Shown: positions 26,866 through 37,130 of the stretch, one piece after another | Layout of the letters: each line of letters opens with the position of its first letter | How positions within the stretch are numbered: the first letter of the stretch is position 1 | Origin: Gammaproteobacteria bacterium | GTDB lineage: Bacteria; Pseudomonadota; Gammaproteobacteria; Diplorickettsiales; Diplorickettsiaceae | Assembly (NCBI GenBank): GCA_005877695.1 | Contig: VBOA01000007.1 | Span: forward strand, 74,336-138,335 | Length of the DNA stretch: 64,000 bases | Direction: 5' to 3' | Translations under genes and position numbers: made by a program | The notes under the pieces: generated by a model | Database searches by the model: none | Told to the model about the DNA's origin: nothing | The model's input: the letters and a program-made list of their open reading frames with translations, nothing else

Positions 26866-27630
26866 ATGAAAATTCTGATAAGCAATGATGATGGTGTACA
26901 TGCCCCTGGGTTATCGATTTTAGCTAAAGCTCTTGCTCAAATTGCAGAAGTAACAATTGTGGCCCCTGATAGGGATCGTAGTGGAGCGAGTAATTCTTTA
27001 ACTTTACAGCAGCCTTTAAGATTAAGATATTTTGATGATAATATTATTAGCGTTCAAGGTACTCCAACAGATTGTGTTCATTTAGCCCTAACAGGCTTGT
27101 TGAGCGAAGATAAGCTTCCAGATATGGTTATATCGGGTATTAACGCAGGTTCTAATTTAGGCGAGGATGTTTTTTATTCTGGAACTGTGGCTGCCGCAAT
27201 GGAAGGACGATTTTTAGGGATCCCAGCAATTGCTTTTTCAATAGCCGGAAATGAACCTATGTATTATTCTACGGCAGCAGAGGTTGCCAAAAGGTTGGTA
27301 ACACTCTTATATGAAAAACCAATTCCATCCAAGACCATACTAAACGTAAATATCCCAGACATTCCATTTGATGATTTAAAAGGATACGAAGTGACTCGCT
27401 TAGGAACCCGTCATAATGCCGATAGAATGATGCCTAGCAAGGATCCTAGAGGACATACTATTTACTGGATTGGTAGTTCTGGAAAGGAAAATGATGCAGG
27501 AAAAGGGACTGATTTTTATGCGCTAAATCAATCACGAGTTAGTATTACACCTTTACAGCTTGATTTAACTCATCATACTGCGCGAGACCAGATCGAAGAT
27601 TGGATTATTAAAATGGATTCTAGGCTATAA
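26866..27630 (+). CDS. surE: SurE, 5'/3'-nucleotidase
   Basis: A 254-residue phosphatase of survival protein type. The start [16 protein letters not shown] carries the metal-binding Asp pair, followed by [24 protein letters not shown] and [22 protein letters not shown]. Length is normal. It follows the IcmD-like gene by one base. In gammaproteobacteria surE commonly sits near rpoS, as here. Confidence 0.96.
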   Translation: MKILISNDDGVHAPGLSILAKALAQIAEVTIVAPDRDRSGASNSLTLQQPLRLRYFDDNIISVQGTPTDCVHLALTGLLSEDKLPDMVISGINAGSNLGEDVFYSGTVAAAMEGRFLGIPAIAFSIAGNEPMYYSTAAEVAKRLVTLLYEKPIPSKTILNVNIPDIPFDDLKGYEVTRLGTRHNADRMMPSKDPRGHTIYWIGSSGKENDAGKGTDFYALNQSRVSITPLQLDLTHHTARDQIEDWIIKMDSRL

Positions 27631-27697
27631 ATTATTTTTAAAGTTAAGAGTTTATCGATTTTAATCTATCTATTTTAACTAATTGTACAATATATAA

Positions 27698-28279
27698 ATG
27701 AAGTATTTTTCAAAACTTTATGACAAAATGCTTATATTAGCGAAGCATGCGCATGCCCCGTACTATTTGTTTGTTTTAAGTTTTGCTGAGTCTTCTTTTT
27801 TTCCTATTCCCCCTGATGTAATGTTAGCTCCCATGTCACTCGCTAGGCCTGAATGTGCATGGCGTTATGCATTTTTGACCACGGTGGCGTCAGTTCTAGG
27901 TGGATTATTTGGCTATTGGATAGGGAGTATAGCGTTTGATTGGGTACACCCTTATATTCGGCAGTTCGGATACGAGAATACTTATCTATATATTGAGTAT
28001 GGATTTAATCTATGGAATTTTTGGATACTTTTTTTGGCAGGATTTACACCCATCCCTTATAAGTTGTTTACCATTGCGGCTGGGGCCTTGCATGTTGCGT
28101 TATTACCCTTTATCTTGGGATCATTAGTGGGTCGAGGCGCAAGGTTTCTTTTGGTCGCTTTTTTAATGCGTTGGGGTGGTGTTCATATTGATAAATTATT
28201 ACGACATTACATCGATCGATTATCCTGGTTTGTGCTATTACTAGCTGCTGTTTTTGCCTCTTTTAAAATTTGGGGTTAA
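27698..28279 (+). CDS. YqaA-type DedA-family membrane protein
   Basis: A 193-residue protein with about four membrane segments. It matches the YqaA subgroup of the DedA/SNARE-associated family: FAESSFFPIPPDVMLAPMSLARP near the start and FLAGFTPIPYKLFTIAAGAL in the middle. Relatives take part in lipid carrier recycling or membrane homeostasis, mostly unproven for YqaA. It lies between surE and rpoS, the place that pcm and nlpD hold in E. coli. Confidence 0.85.
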   Translation: MKYFSKLYDKMLILAKHAHAPYYLFVLSFAESSFFPIPPDVMLAPMSLARPECAWRYAFLTTVASVLGGLFGYWIGSIAFDWVHPYIRQFGYENTYLYIEYGFNLWNFWILFLAGFTPIPYKLFTIAAGALHVALLPFILGSLVGRGARFLLVAFLMRWGGVHIDKLLRHYIDRLSWFVLLLAAVFASFKIWG

Positions 28280-28513
28280 GGCAAATGCTTAGTAATCAAA
28301 ATAAGGATATAAATTTACTAGATTTCAATGACTATAACTACATGAGTATTTGGTATAAATATTTATGTATATAAGTATTATAAATTTTCACTAAAAAAAT
28401 CAAGATTTTATTCAGATCAAGAATTCTTAAACTTTGTTAATTAATGTTAATAACCAAAATTGTTATTAATTACTAATTTTCTATCTAGGCTAATTTATTC
28501 AGGGAGAATTAAT

Positions 28514-29506
28514 ATGGGTAACAAAGGAAGTGTATTTAAAAAAAGAGGGGGTGGAAAGCAACAAAATTCCGATGTGTCTGAGCAAGTATTTGAAAGTAGA
28601 CCAGAAAAATTTTTAGTAAGCCGTGAAGTTGGAGAACCAGAAACAACACCGCATAAATACGTAAGGCGTGATGAAACACTTGGCGCAACTCAATTATATT
28701 TAAATGAAATAGGATTTTCTCCTTTATTAACGGCTGAAGAAGAAGTTTACTATGCGCGGCTTATTGCAAAAGGCAATCAAGATGCCCGTAAACGAATGAT
28801 AGAAAGCAATTTACGCTTAGTGGTAAAAATAGCCAGGCATTATAATAATCGCGGATTACAATTTTTAGATCTTATAGAAGAAGGTAATTTAGGATTAATG
28901 CATGCGGTAGAAAAATTTGATCCAGAACGAGGTTTTCGATTTTCAACTTATGCGACCTGGTGGGTGCGTCAAGCCATAGAACGAGCTATTATGAATCAAG
29001 CGAGAACGGTTCGTTTGCCTATTCATGTGGTTAAAGAATTAAATGTATATTTACAAGCGGCAAGAGAGCTGACACAGAAATTAGATCACAAGCCTACTTC
29101 AGATGAAATTGCTAAATGGTTAGATAGGCCTTTTGAAGAAGTTGAACGTATGCTTGGTTTAAATGAGCATATTACATCTGTTGATGCCCCAGCAAGCAGC
29201 GAAGCAGACAAACCTTTACTTGAAACTCTATCCGATAATCGTGAAAATGACCCTGAGCAAATCTTAGAGTGTGAAAATTTACGTAAGCGTTTAGAGGGTT
29301 GGCTTAAACAACTATCAACCAATCAACGTGAGGTTATTGCACGACGCTATGGGCTATTGGGTTGTGATCGCATGACCTTAGAAGAAGTTGGGGAAGTAAT
29401 TGGCCTAACTCGTGAAAGAGTTAGACAAATTCAGGTTGAAGGTTTAAAGACTTTACGGAAAATTATGGAGAAACAAGGCTTTTTTTCCAATTTGCTTTAT
29501 GATTGA
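28514..29506 (+). CDS. rpoS: RpoS, stationary-phase sigma factor
   Basis: A 330-residue sigma factor of the RpoS group. Region 1.2 contains [21 protein letters not shown], region 2 contains [30 protein letters not shown] and [16 protein letters not shown], and region 4 contains [15 protein letters not shown]. The ATG at 28514 is chosen because AGGGAG lies 7 bases before it; upstream in-frame starts are poorer. Length matches E. coli RpoS. It directs transcription in stationary phase and, in related intracellular bacteria, the switch between growth forms. Confidence 0.95.
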   Translation: MGNKGSVFKKRGGGKQQNSDVSEQVFESRPEKFLVSREVGEPETTPHKYVRRDETLGATQLYLNEIGFSPLLTAEEEVYYARLIAKGNQDARKRMIESNLRLVVKIARHYNNRGLQFLDLIEEGNLGLMHAVEKFDPERGFRFSTYATWWVRQAIERAIMNQARTVRLPIHVVKELNVYLQAARELTQKLDHKPTSDEIAKWLDRPFEEVERMLGLNEHITSVDAPASSEADKPLLETLSDNRENDPEQILECENLRKRLEGWLKQLSTNQREVIARRYGLLGCDRMTLEEVGEVIGLTRERVRQIQVEGLKTLRKIMEKQGFFSNLLYD

Positions 29507-29537
29507 TTTTTTAAATAAAAATAAAATAGTTTAAAAT

Positions 29538-30068
29538 ATGAAATGGTTATTTAATTATAAATATAGTATTACTTATATTATTTTAATAGTTTTGCTTAAC
29601 ACCTTATTTGCTTACATCCCCTTAATGCAAATATTGAGTACTGAAATTTCTCCTATGGATTGGACGGTGGGAGTTGTCTATGTATTACGTGATTTTGCTC
29701 AACGCGAATTAGAGCATAAAGTTATTTTCCCTATGTTTATCGGAAGTTTAATAAGTTATGTTTTAGCAGGAAAGGATTTAGCGATTGCAAGCATGAGTGC
29801 TTTTTTAATCGCAGAATTTGTAGATTGGTCAATATATACTTTTACTAAACGACCTCTATCTCAGCGTATCCTTTGGTCTGCCAGTCTAAGTGCACCTATA
29901 GATAGTAGTGTTTTTCTATGGATTATCCATCAATTAAATGGGCTAGCAGTCTTGGTTCTATCATTAGCCAAAATTTTCGGTGTATTGTTTGTTTGGTATG
30001 GTTGGCGTAGTCGTGAAAAACGCACAATGTCAAATGCTTTGGATATAGTGACAGTTAATCAAAATTAG
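29538..30068 (+). CDS. VUT-family transporter (YhhQ/PreQ0-type)
   Basis: A 176-residue membrane protein with about five helices. It resembles the VUT_1/YhhQ family, which contains transporters for queuosine precursors or vitamins. The segment VVYVLRDFAQRELEHKV and AEFVDWSIYTFTKRPLSQRI fit the family. It lies 31 bp after rpoS on the same strand. Substrate unknown; queuosine precursor is a guess from family membership. Confidence 0.65.
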   Translation: MKWLFNYKYSITYIILIVLLNTLFAYIPLMQILSTEISPMDWTVGVVYVLRDFAQRELEHKVIFPMFIGSLISYVLAGKDLAIASMSAFLIAEFVDWSIYTFTKRPLSQRILWSASLSAPIDSSVFLWIIHQLNGLAVLVLSLAKIFGVLFVWYGWRSREKRTMSNALDIVTVNQN

Positions 30069-30218
30069 TAGATAAAATTTTTCTGTTTAAGTTAATATTT
30101 TTTATGGCCTAGCCACAATTTTCTATTAAAGCGGTCTAGAGGTTAGTTAGATGAGAGATAATGATTTAAAATTTTTAGATGTTGGACTTCTTAATATATA
30201 TTATTGTTTAATCATTTA

Positions 30219-31538
30219 TTATTTCAATATTTGTTTTATTGACATTTCGGTAATGTCGCGCAATTTTTCTAAAATAACTAATGGGGTATTTAAAGGAGGT
30301 AGCCAATAAATTGTATTTCCTAAAGGACGTAACCAAGCACCCATTTCCAATGCTTTCTGAAAAATTTGATAACCAATACGCTGTTTTTTTTCTTTTTCTG
30401 TTAATTCTAAATCTGCTGCAATAATTGCTCCAATTCCTCGGATGTTAGTTAATCTTTGTGTATTTGCATTTATTTCATGCATAAATTTTTTTAAAAAAAA
30501 TTCTTTTTCTTGTACTTGTTGGAATATTTTTTCATCTTCTAAAATATTTAGACATTCTAATGCTACTGTTGCGGCTAAAGCATTACCACTAAATGTATGT
30601 GAGTGTAAAAAATTTTTTCCAGAAGAGTAATCATCATAAAATAAATTATAAATGTCAGTATGGGTTAATACCGCGCTCATGGGTAACCAACCCGAAGTTA
30701 AACCTTTACTTAAACAAATAAAATCAGGTTTTACTTGTGCATGTTCACACGCCAAGCCCCGCCCTGTTCTACCTAAACCAGTCATGATTTCATCGGCAAT
30801 CAAATAAATACCATGAGTTTGAGTCCAGTCGCATAAACGTCGAAGAAAATCTTGGCTATAAATTTTCATGCCCCCTGCCCCTTGGACTATCGGCTCAACA
30901 ATAATAGTCGCTAAATTTTTTTCTTGTTTTTCTAACTGATTTTCGATATTTGGCCAAATAGCTGAACAATCAGTCCATAGAGGATCAGAGCTAGAATGCA
31001 CATAAGGGATATTTTTAATAAAACTAGGTTTTATTAAATGGGCTTCATAGGCTTTTCGATAAAGACCTAGATCACTAAGCCCTAAAGCCATAAAGGTCTC
31101 ACCATGATAAGCATTTTGTAGGGAAGTAAATTGGGTACGCTGGCTTTGACCAAGTAATTGCTGGGCGTGTAAACTCATTTTTAGTGCAATTTCGACCGCC
31201 GAAGAGCCTTCACTGGCATAAAATACCTTATTTAGCCCCGGGCAAAGAGTACCTAATTTTTCAGAGAGCTGGACAATAATTTCATAGGTACAGTTGGCAA
31301 ATATCACATGCTCAAAGTGCTCTAATTGAGTTTTAAGAGCGCTTTTTAAACGAGGATGGTTGTGTCCCAGTGACTTACACCACCAGCTAGAAATAGCATC
31401 GATTATTCGCTTGCCATCTGTCAGTTCTATATAAGAACCATAGGCTTTTTTGATTATTAACGGAGGAAAGGTTTCATAATCCTTCATTTGTGAGCAAGGA
31501 TGCCAAATATGTTGGTGGTCGCGATTGATAAGATCCAT
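30219..31538 (-). CDS. bioA: BioA, DAPA aminotransferase
   Basis: A 439-residue PLP enzyme that converts 7-keto-8-aminopelargonate to diaminopelargonate using S-adenosylmethionine as amino donor. ISSWWCKSLGHNHP, YHGETFMALGLSD and LSKGLTSGWLPMSA (PLP lysine) are typical. Length is normal. It diverges from the UbiA-family gene and the bioBFCD run. Confidence 0.95.
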   Translation of the reverse strand: MDLINRDHQHIWHPCSQMKDYETFPPLIIKKAYGSYIELTDGKRIIDAISSWWCKSLGHNHPRLKSALKTQLEHFEHVIFANCTYEIIVQLSEKLGTLCPGLNKVFYASEGSSAVEIALKMSLHAQQLLGQSQRTQFTSLQNAYHGETFMALGLSDLGLYRKAYEAHLIKPSFIKNIPYVHSSSDPLWTDCSAIWPNIENQLEKQEKNLATIIVEPIVQGAGGMKIYSQDFLRRLCDWTQTHGIYLIADEIMTGLGRTGRGLACEHAQVKPDFICLSKGLTSGWLPMSAVLTHTDIYNLFYDDYSSGKNFLHSHTFSGNALAATVALECLNILEDEKIFQQVQEKEFFLKKFMHEINANTQRLTNIRGIGAIIAADLELTEKEKKQRIGYQIFQKALEMGAWLRPLGNTIYWLPPLNTPLVILEKLRDITEMSIKQILK

Positions 31539-31647
31539 AAAATAGAGTAAAAAAGAAGCTAATTAAACATAAAAATGACTAAAAATGCGAATATTCATTA
31601 CCGGAAAAATGGCTCTAGCTAAGTAATAAAATATTTCGAGAAAGATT

Positions 31648-32565
31648 GTGTTAAATAAAAAGAATAAAAAAAAGTTAAAAGCCTGTGTCAAGGCGATACG
31701 GCCTTATCATGCCATAAAAAATGTCCTGCTATTTATACCAATTTTTGTTGGCCACCAATATTTTAATATTATTGCGCTAAAAAACTGTTTTTTTGGTTTT
31801 TTGGTTTTTTGTCTATTAGCTTCAAGTGCCTATATAATTAATGACTTACATGATTTAGAAAATGATAAAAAACATAGAAAAAAACAAAAAAGACCATTTG
31901 CTTCAGGTGAATTATCCTGTAGAACAGGATATATACTTGCCCCGTTATTAGCAATAGCCGCTTTAATTCTTACCATACCATTACCCTTAAATTTCTTGAT
32001 AATTGCAATAACTTATTATTGCTTAACCTTGTTTTATACTTTTTTTATTAAAAAAATGAAATGGTTAGATGTTATTTTGCTGGCTTTTTTATATTCAATG
32101 CGTGTATTTGCCGGAATGACTTTAATAGACAATGGATTTTCATTTTGGTTAATTTTTTTCGTTTTATCACTATTTTTTAGCTTAGCATTACTTAAGCGTT
32201 ATGCTGAGCTTCCACAAACAAAAAATGGATTATCTATTTTTGGACGGGCTTATACAATAAAGGATAAAACCAAAATTGCTTTGTTAGGATATATAAGTGG
32301 TTATTTGTCAGTTTTGATCTTTATATTCTATATTTATTCTGAAAAAGCACAACTATTTTATAGAACCCCTTTACTATTATGGCTAATTTGTCCTTGTCTA
32401 TTTATTTGGGTTAATCATATGTGGCAATTTGCTCGAGAAGGGAAAATCAAGGATGATCCAGTAATATTTACAGTCAAGAATAGCAGTAGTTGGATTTTTT
32501 TATTGTTAATAATAATTTTTAGTGTGTTAGCTACCGAGATTGAGCTTCCATTTTATATCCTATAA
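31648..32565 (+). CDS. UbiA-family prenyltransferase
   Basis: A 305-residue membrane protein with about nine helices. The first aspartate-rich motif reads NDLHDLENDKKHRKKQKRP, the segment after it FASGELS, and the start IRPYHAIKNVLLFIPI. It resembles the DPPR-synthase-like branch, which transfers a polyprenyl phosphate to a sugar or similar acceptor. Many relatives carry an extra HAD domain at the N-terminus; this one does not. The start is GTG at 31648. It sits between bioA and bioB though not obviously a biotin enzyme. The substrate cannot be stated. Confidence 0.8.
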   Translation: MLNKKNKKKLKACVKAIRPYHAIKNVLLFIPIFVGHQYFNIIALKNCFFGFLVFCLLASSAYIINDLHDLENDKKHRKKQKRPFASGELSCRTGYILAPLLAIAALILTIPLPLNFLIIAITYYCLTLFYTFFIKKMKWLDVILLAFLYSMRVFAGMTLIDNGFSFWLIFFVLSLFFSLALLKRYAELPQTKNGLSIFGRAYTIKDKTKIALLGYISGYLSVLIFIFYIYSEKAQLFYRTPLLLWLICPCLFIWVNHMWQFAREGKIKDDPVIFTVKNSSSWIFLLLIIIFSVLATEIELPFYIL

Positions 32566-32581
32566 GACTTTATTTAGGAAG

Positions 32582-32610
32582 TTGACAATATGCGGTATTC
32601 ATTTTATTTT
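32582..32610 (+). promoter_or_regulatory. Promoter upstream of bioB
   Basis: TTGACA (32582-32587), 17-bp spacer, TATTTT (32605-32610) just before bioB. No BirA-type operator (TTGTAAACC-like dyad) overlaps it. Confidence 0.5.
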
Positions 32611-32638
32611 GGCAATTTTGTGATGTTAAGAAATTATT

Positions 32639-33619
32639 ATGTTAAGTCCTGAAATCCGTCATGATTGGACACATGAGCAAATTTATGTGCTTTTCCAATA
32701 CCCTTTTAATGATTTAATTTATCGCGCACATTCGGTTCATCGCCTATCTTTCCAAGCTAATTCAGTTCAGATTAGTAGTTTACTTAATGTAAAAACCGGC
32801 TTATGTCCTGAGGATTGTTCGTATTGTCCTCAGAGCGGGCATTACAACACCGGGCTAAAAAAAGAACCTCTAATGACAGTTGAACAAGTAAAAACTGCAG
32901 CTAAAAAAGCAAAAGAAAAAGGTGCAGGCCGATTTTGTATTGCGGCAGCATGGCGTAGTCCCCCTAAAAAAGAATTTAATAATATATTAGAAATGGTATC
33001 AGCAATCAAAGCATTGGATTTGGAGGCGTGTGCTACATTAGGTATGCTCACCCAGGAACAAGCTTTGCAATTATCCAATGTAGGTTTAGATTATTACAAC
33101 CATAATCTAGATACTTCGCCAGAATATTACAAAACGATTATTTCTACACGAACTTATCAAGAACGCTTGGAAACCTTAGCTTGTGTTCGAGCAGCAGGGA
33201 TAAAAGTTTGTTGTGGTGGGATAATTGGCATGGGGGAGACGCAAGAGGATCGGGTGGGTCTCTTACAACAACTTGCTAACCTACCTGAACATCCTAGAAG
33301 TGTGACATTAAATAAATTAATTCCTATCCCAGGCACCCCTTTGGCCAATAAGCCTCCAGTAGATTCTTTTGAATTTACTCGTGTTGTTGCGGTAGCGCGT
33401 ATTGTTTTACCAACGAGTATGATTCGCTTGTCGGCTGGACGTGATAGTTTGAGCGAAGAGGCGCAAGCATTGTGTTTTTTTGCTGGCGCTAATTCTATAC
33501 ATTATGGAGAAAAATTATTAACAACAGAAAATATTACCCCTGACCAAGATAATGCATTATTAAAAAAATTGGGTTTGGAGCCTGTATTACTTGATACTGA
33601 ATTACATGCATGTCATTAA
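32639..33619 (+). CDS. bioB: BioB, biotin synthase
   Basis: A 326-residue radical SAM enzyme that inserts sulfur into dethiobiotin. The SAM cluster motif is CPEDCSYC, followed by [33 protein letters not shown] and the end ([23 protein letters not shown]) are as expected. It overlaps bioF by 10 bases, so translation is coupled. Confidence 0.97.
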   Translation: MLSPEIRHDWTHEQIYVLFQYPFNDLIYRAHSVHRLSFQANSVQISSLLNVKTGLCPEDCSYCPQSGHYNTGLKKEPLMTVEQVKTAAKKAKEKGAGRFCIAAAWRSPPKKEFNNILEMVSAIKALDLEACATLGMLTQEQALQLSNVGLDYYNHNLDTSPEYYKTIISTRTYQERLETLACVRAAGIKVCCGGIIGMGETQEDRVGLLQQLANLPEHPRSVTLNKLIPIPGTPLANKPPVDSFEFTRVVAVARIVLPTSMIRLSAGRDSLSEEAQALCFFAGANSIHYGEKLLTTENITPDQDNALLKKLGLEPVLLDTELHACH

Positions 33620-34782
33620 CTTTTGAACCAGCATTAAATCTACATAAAGAAAAAGGGTTATATAGAGAACGAAAAATTTTGCAAAGTTTGGATGGTATGC
33701 AGCGGCGTTATGAGGATAAAATTTTTTGTTCCTTTTCTTCCAATGATTATTTAGGCTTATCGAAACACCCGTCTATTATAAAATCTTTTAAACAGGCTGC
33801 CGACGACTTTGGCGTGGGGAGTGGCGCATCCCATTTTCTGGGAGCTTATAATCATTTTCATCAGGAGCTCGAGTTTGCCTTAGCTGAATTTCTTAATTTT
33901 CCTAAGGTTTTAGTATTTTCTACTGGGTATATGGCTAATTTGGGTATTTTAGGGAGTTTAGTGCAAAGAAAAGCGGCAGTATTTGCTGATAAATTAAGTC
34001 ATGCTTCTTTAATTGATGGAGCAAAATTAAATACGAACTTTTTTAAACGCTATCCACATAATAAACTTGCCCAGCTGGAAAAACATTTAACGCAGTTTGC
34101 TTCTAGACAAAAATTTATCGTGACGGATGGTGTATTTAGTATGGACGGTGATATAGCATTATTGCCATCTTTAATTGGAATAGCTCAGAAATTTTCATCC
34201 ACATTATTAGTGGATGATGCACATGGTATAGGGGTATTGGGAAAAAAAGGGATAGGTATTTGCGAGCTTTTTCAATGTAAGCCAGACATTTTATCTGGAG
34301 GCTTTGGTAAAGCTTTTGGATGTTTTGGAGGGTTTGTGGCATCGAATGAGATCATCATAGAAAATTTGATTCAATTTGCCCGCCCTTATATGTATACCAC
34401 CGCTTTGCCTCCGGCATTAGCTAAAGCGGCATATACTAGTTTATTATTATTACAAACAGAAAGCTGGCGCAGGGAGAGATTACAGAGTTTAATTGCTTAT
34501 TTTAAGCGGGCGGCGCAACAATTGGAGTTACCAATTCTGCCCTCTCAGACAGCTATTCAGCCGATTTTAGTAAAGAATACTGGGCAAACCCTAGCACTTT
34601 CAGCTTATTTACTGCAAAATGGGTTTTTGGTTAATGCTGTTCGACCCCCAACGGTTCCTGAAAATACTTCGCGACTACGAATTAGCTTATCTGCGTTACA
34701 TTCAGAAAATGAAATTGACAGATTGTTAGAGCATATAGCCTTAGGTCTAAAATTGATAAGAATAAATGATAATTCAGTTTGA
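33610..34782 (+). CDS. bioF: BioF, 8-amino-7-oxononanoate synthase
   Basis: A 390-residue PLP enzyme that joins pimeloyl-ACP and alanine. Motifs are [45 protein letters not shown] and the PLP lysine in [15 protein letters not shown]. It overlaps bioB by 10 bases and bioC by 17 bases. Confidence 0.96.
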   Translation: MSLTFEPALNLHKEKGLYRERKILQSLDGMQRRYEDKIFCSFSSNDYLGLSKHPSIIKSFKQAADDFGVGSGASHFLGAYNHFHQELEFALAEFLNFPKVLVFSTGYMANLGILGSLVQRKAAVFADKLSHASLIDGAKLNTNFFKRYPHNKLAQLEKHLTQFASRQKFIVTDGVFSMDGDIALLPSLIGIAQKFSSTLLVDDAHGIGVLGKKGIGICELFQCKPDILSGGFGKAFGCFGGFVASNEIIIENLIQFARPYMYTTALPPALAKAAYTSLLLLQTESWRRERLQSLIAYFKRAAQQLELPILPSQTAIQPILVKNTGQTLALSAYLLQNGFLVNAVRPPTVPENTSRLRISLSALHSENEIDRLLEHIALGLKLIRINDNSV

Positions 34783-35626
34783 TCAAACACAAATTGTTCA
34801 ACGTTTTAATAAAGCGGCAAAGACTTATGATCCAGTTGCTGTGTTACAACAACAGGTAGGAAAATCTTTATTGGCGCGGTTAAGGGGGATTCGTTGTCAA
34901 CCTCAGACTATATTGGATCTAGGTTGTGGTACAGGTTATTTTGAGTCTTTTTTAAAAGAATTATACCCGACGGCTAAGATAATAGGCTTAGATAAATCGA
35001 ATGGAATGCTGGCGCAAGCACAGCTTAAAGAAACCGAGTATCAACTTAAAGATATTCATTGGGTAAATGGATGCGCTGAGGATTTACCATTTAATGATCA
35101 CAGCTTCGAATTAGTTTATTCCAATTTAATGTTGCATTGGAGTAACAATTTTGTTAAATGCCTTAAAGAAATCCATCGCATATTAAAACCAGAAGGTTTG
35201 TTACTTTTCTCAATGGTGGGGCCTGATACTTTACAAGAATTGCGTTATTGTTGGAAAACCATCGATGAACAGCCCCATGTTCATCAATTTGTTGATATGC
35301 ATGATTTAGGTGATAACTTACTACAAACTTCTTTTGCTTATCCTGTGATGGATATTGAATATTTTACTTTATTGTATTCAGAAGCTTTAGATTTGATGAA
35401 GGAACTAAAAAAATTAGGCGTGCAGAATATAGCTCAGAATCGTCAACGAGGTTTAACTTCTAAAGGAGCCTTAAAAAAATTAATACGAGCTTATGAAAGT
35501 TTTCGTACTGAAGAGGGGAAGTTGCCAGCGACTTGGGAAATTATTTATGGACATGCATGGTCTATAGAAAAACAATGTGGAATAGATGAAATAAAAATCC
35601 CTCTAAATAGTATTATTCGCGGATAA
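34766..35626 (+). CDS. bioC: BioC, malonyl-ACP O-methyltransferase
   Basis: A 286-residue SAM-dependent methyltransferase that starts pimelate synthesis by methylating malonyl-ACP. Motif I is ILDLGCGTGYF, with a later ANSNLMLHW-type stretch (YSNLMLHWSNN) and ILKPEGLLLFSMVGPDTLQELR typical of BioC. It overlaps bioF. The demethylating partner (BioH or an analogue) is not in the cluster. Confidence 0.92.
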   Translation: MIIQFDQTQIVQRFNKAAKTYDPVAVLQQQVGKSLLARLRGIRCQPQTILDLGCGTGYFESFLKELYPTAKIIGLDKSNGMLAQAQLKETEYQLKDIHWVNGCAEDLPFNDHSFELVYSNLMLHWSNNFVKCLKEIHRILKPEGLLLFSMVGPDTLQELRYCWKTIDEQPHVHQFVDMHDLGDNLLQTSFAYPVMDIEYFTLLYSEALDLMKELKKLGVQNIAQNRQRGLTSKGALKKLIRAYESFRTEEGKLPATWEIIYGHAWSIEKQCGIDEIKIPLNSIIRG

Positions 35627-35643
35627 ATTTTTTAATGCTTTAA

Positions 35644-36369
35644 ATGAAGATGAGGCCAATGCAAACTAAAAAAGGCTTTTTCATTCTTGGTACAGATACC
35701 AATGTTGGCAAAACAACTATCGCGGTAAATTTGTTATCTTTTTTAAAAAAGAACGGGTATTCTACTCTGGGGTTAAAGCCTATTGCTACTGGAGCTCAGT
35801 TGACAGAATATGGTTTGAGAAATTCTGATGCAGTTTGTCTGCAAAAATCAGCAACTATCCATATTCCTTATGAACAGGTTAACCCATTTTGTTTTTTGGC
35901 ACCCGTCGCTCCGCATATTGCCGCGGCACAACAGTCTAGCCAACTTAGTATTGACAAAATAATGGATTTTTGCGAATTGTCATTGAATTTAAACCCGGAT
36001 TATTATGTTGTCGAAGGTCTTGGTGGAGCTGCTGTTCCTTTAAATGAAAAAGAAACAATGCTTGATTTAATGCAGCAATTAGCTTTGCCCGTCATACTTA
36101 TTGTGGGTTTGCGTTTAGGATGTTTGAATCACACCCTTTTAACCTATGAAATCTTGAGAAAAAGAAATATTCCGCTTGTGGCTTGTATCTGTAATCAGAT
36201 TGATCCTGATATGTTATTTCATGAAGAAAACGCGTTATATTTAAAGCAAGCTATGAATGTGCCTTTTTTCAGTTTTGTGCACTATCAGAATCTAAACACC
36301 TTAGATTTTGAAGTTTGCATAGACTGGTTGAATTTAATTAAAGCGGAGAATGAGTCATTTTTTGTTTAG
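35644..36369 (+). CDS. bioD: BioD, dethiobiotin synthetase
   Basis: A 241-residue ATP-dependent carboxylase that closes the ureido ring. Walker A reads GTDTNVGKTT, followed by GLKPIATGAQ, and VVEGLGGAAVPLNE is the later active-site loop. Starts at 35644, 35650 or 35659 are possible; family members usually begin close to the third, but its ribosome binding site (GAGG) is only 3 bases away. It ends the bioBFCD run. Confidence 0.93.
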   Translation: MKMRPMQTKKGFFILGTDTNVGKTTIAVNLLSFLKKNGYSTLGLKPIATGAQLTEYGLRNSDAVCLQKSATIHIPYEQVNPFCFLAPVAPHIAAAQQSSQLSIDKIMDFCELSLNLNPDYYVVEGLGGAAVPLNEKETMLDLMQQLALPVILIVGLRLGCLNHTLLTYEILRKRNIPLVACICNQIDPDMLFHEENALYLKQAMNVPFFSFVHYQNLNTLDFEVCIDWLNLIKAENESFFV

Positions 36370-36432
36370 CTTAGTCCAAATCAGCCCCTAAAAAGCTCTT
36401 AAGGTAGATTATGCTGGAAGGAAAACTATCGC

Positions 36433-36455
36433 ATCTCAAACGTGAGATATATAAT
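36433..36455 (+). promoter_or_regulatory. lolA -10 element with adjoining inverted repeat
   Basis: A TATAAT at 36450-36455 follows the inverted repeat ATCTCA-AACG-TGAGAT at 36433-36448. The repeat covers the spacer and could be an operator or a small hairpin. No convincing -35. Confidence 0.35.
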
Positions 36456-36509
36456 GCTCGAATATTGTAAGTTTTTACGAAATTTTTTTCATCTTATAGT
36501 ATTTTTATT

Positions 36510-37130
36510 ATGAAATTTTTCAATAAATATCGACTATTTTTTTTGATTTTGTTGTTGTTGACTTCTGCTCAAGTGCTAGCAGAGGAAAAGCTAAGTCAAT
36601 TATTATCTAATGTACAAACTTCTCGTGCCGATTTTACTCAGACGATCATGAGTGCTAGAGGTCAAATTTTGCAACAAGTAAGCGGTAAAATGACCATACA
36701 ACGTCCTGGGCATTTTCGATGGGAAGTTACACAGCCTAATAGGCAGTTATTAATCGCAGATGGTCAGCATATTTGGTTTTATGATATTGATTTACAACAA
36801 GTAACAATCCAAAAACAAAAAACTGCCCATAGAGATTCTCCCGCAGCTTTATTGAGTGAGTCTCCAAAAAATTTAAGCCAATTGTTCAATATTCATCCTT
36901 TAATGGATGTTCAAGGCTTTACTTTATTACCTAAAAATAAAAATGAATTATTTCAATCAATTACTTTGATTTTTCAAAAAAATCGCTTAAGTGAGATGCG
37001 TTTGATCGATAAGCTAGAACAACAAACGGCGATTAATTTTTCGCAAGTTGAAATAAATCCTTATTTACCAGCAAACACATTTCATTTTTTTATGCCAAAA
37101 GATAAAAATATCGAAATCGTAAATGGCTAA
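36510..37130 (+). CDS. lolA: LolA, periplasmic lipoprotein carrier
   Basis: A 206-residue protein with a signal peptide (about 1-24, ending VLA). The mature part matches LolA: SRADFTQTIMSARG, GKMTIQRPGHFRWEVTQPNRQLLIADG and WFYDIDLQQVTIQK. It carries outer-membrane lipoproteins from LolCDE to LolB. The CDF gene starts inside its last codons (8-base overlap). Confidence 0.93.
   Translation: MKFFNKYRLFFLILLLLTSAQVLAEEKLSQLLSNVQTSRADFTQTIMSARGQILQQVSGKMTIQRPGHFRWEVTQPNRQLLIADGQHIWFYDIDLQQVTIQKQKTAHRDSPAALLSESPKNLSQLFNIHPLMDVQGFTLLPKNKNELFQSITLIFQKNRLSEMRLIDKLEQQTAINFSQVEINPYLPANTFHFFMPKDKNIEIVNG

Noticed and set aside
31539..32638. BirA operator near bioA or bioB
   Set aside because: No TTGTAAACC-type dyad was found by eye.
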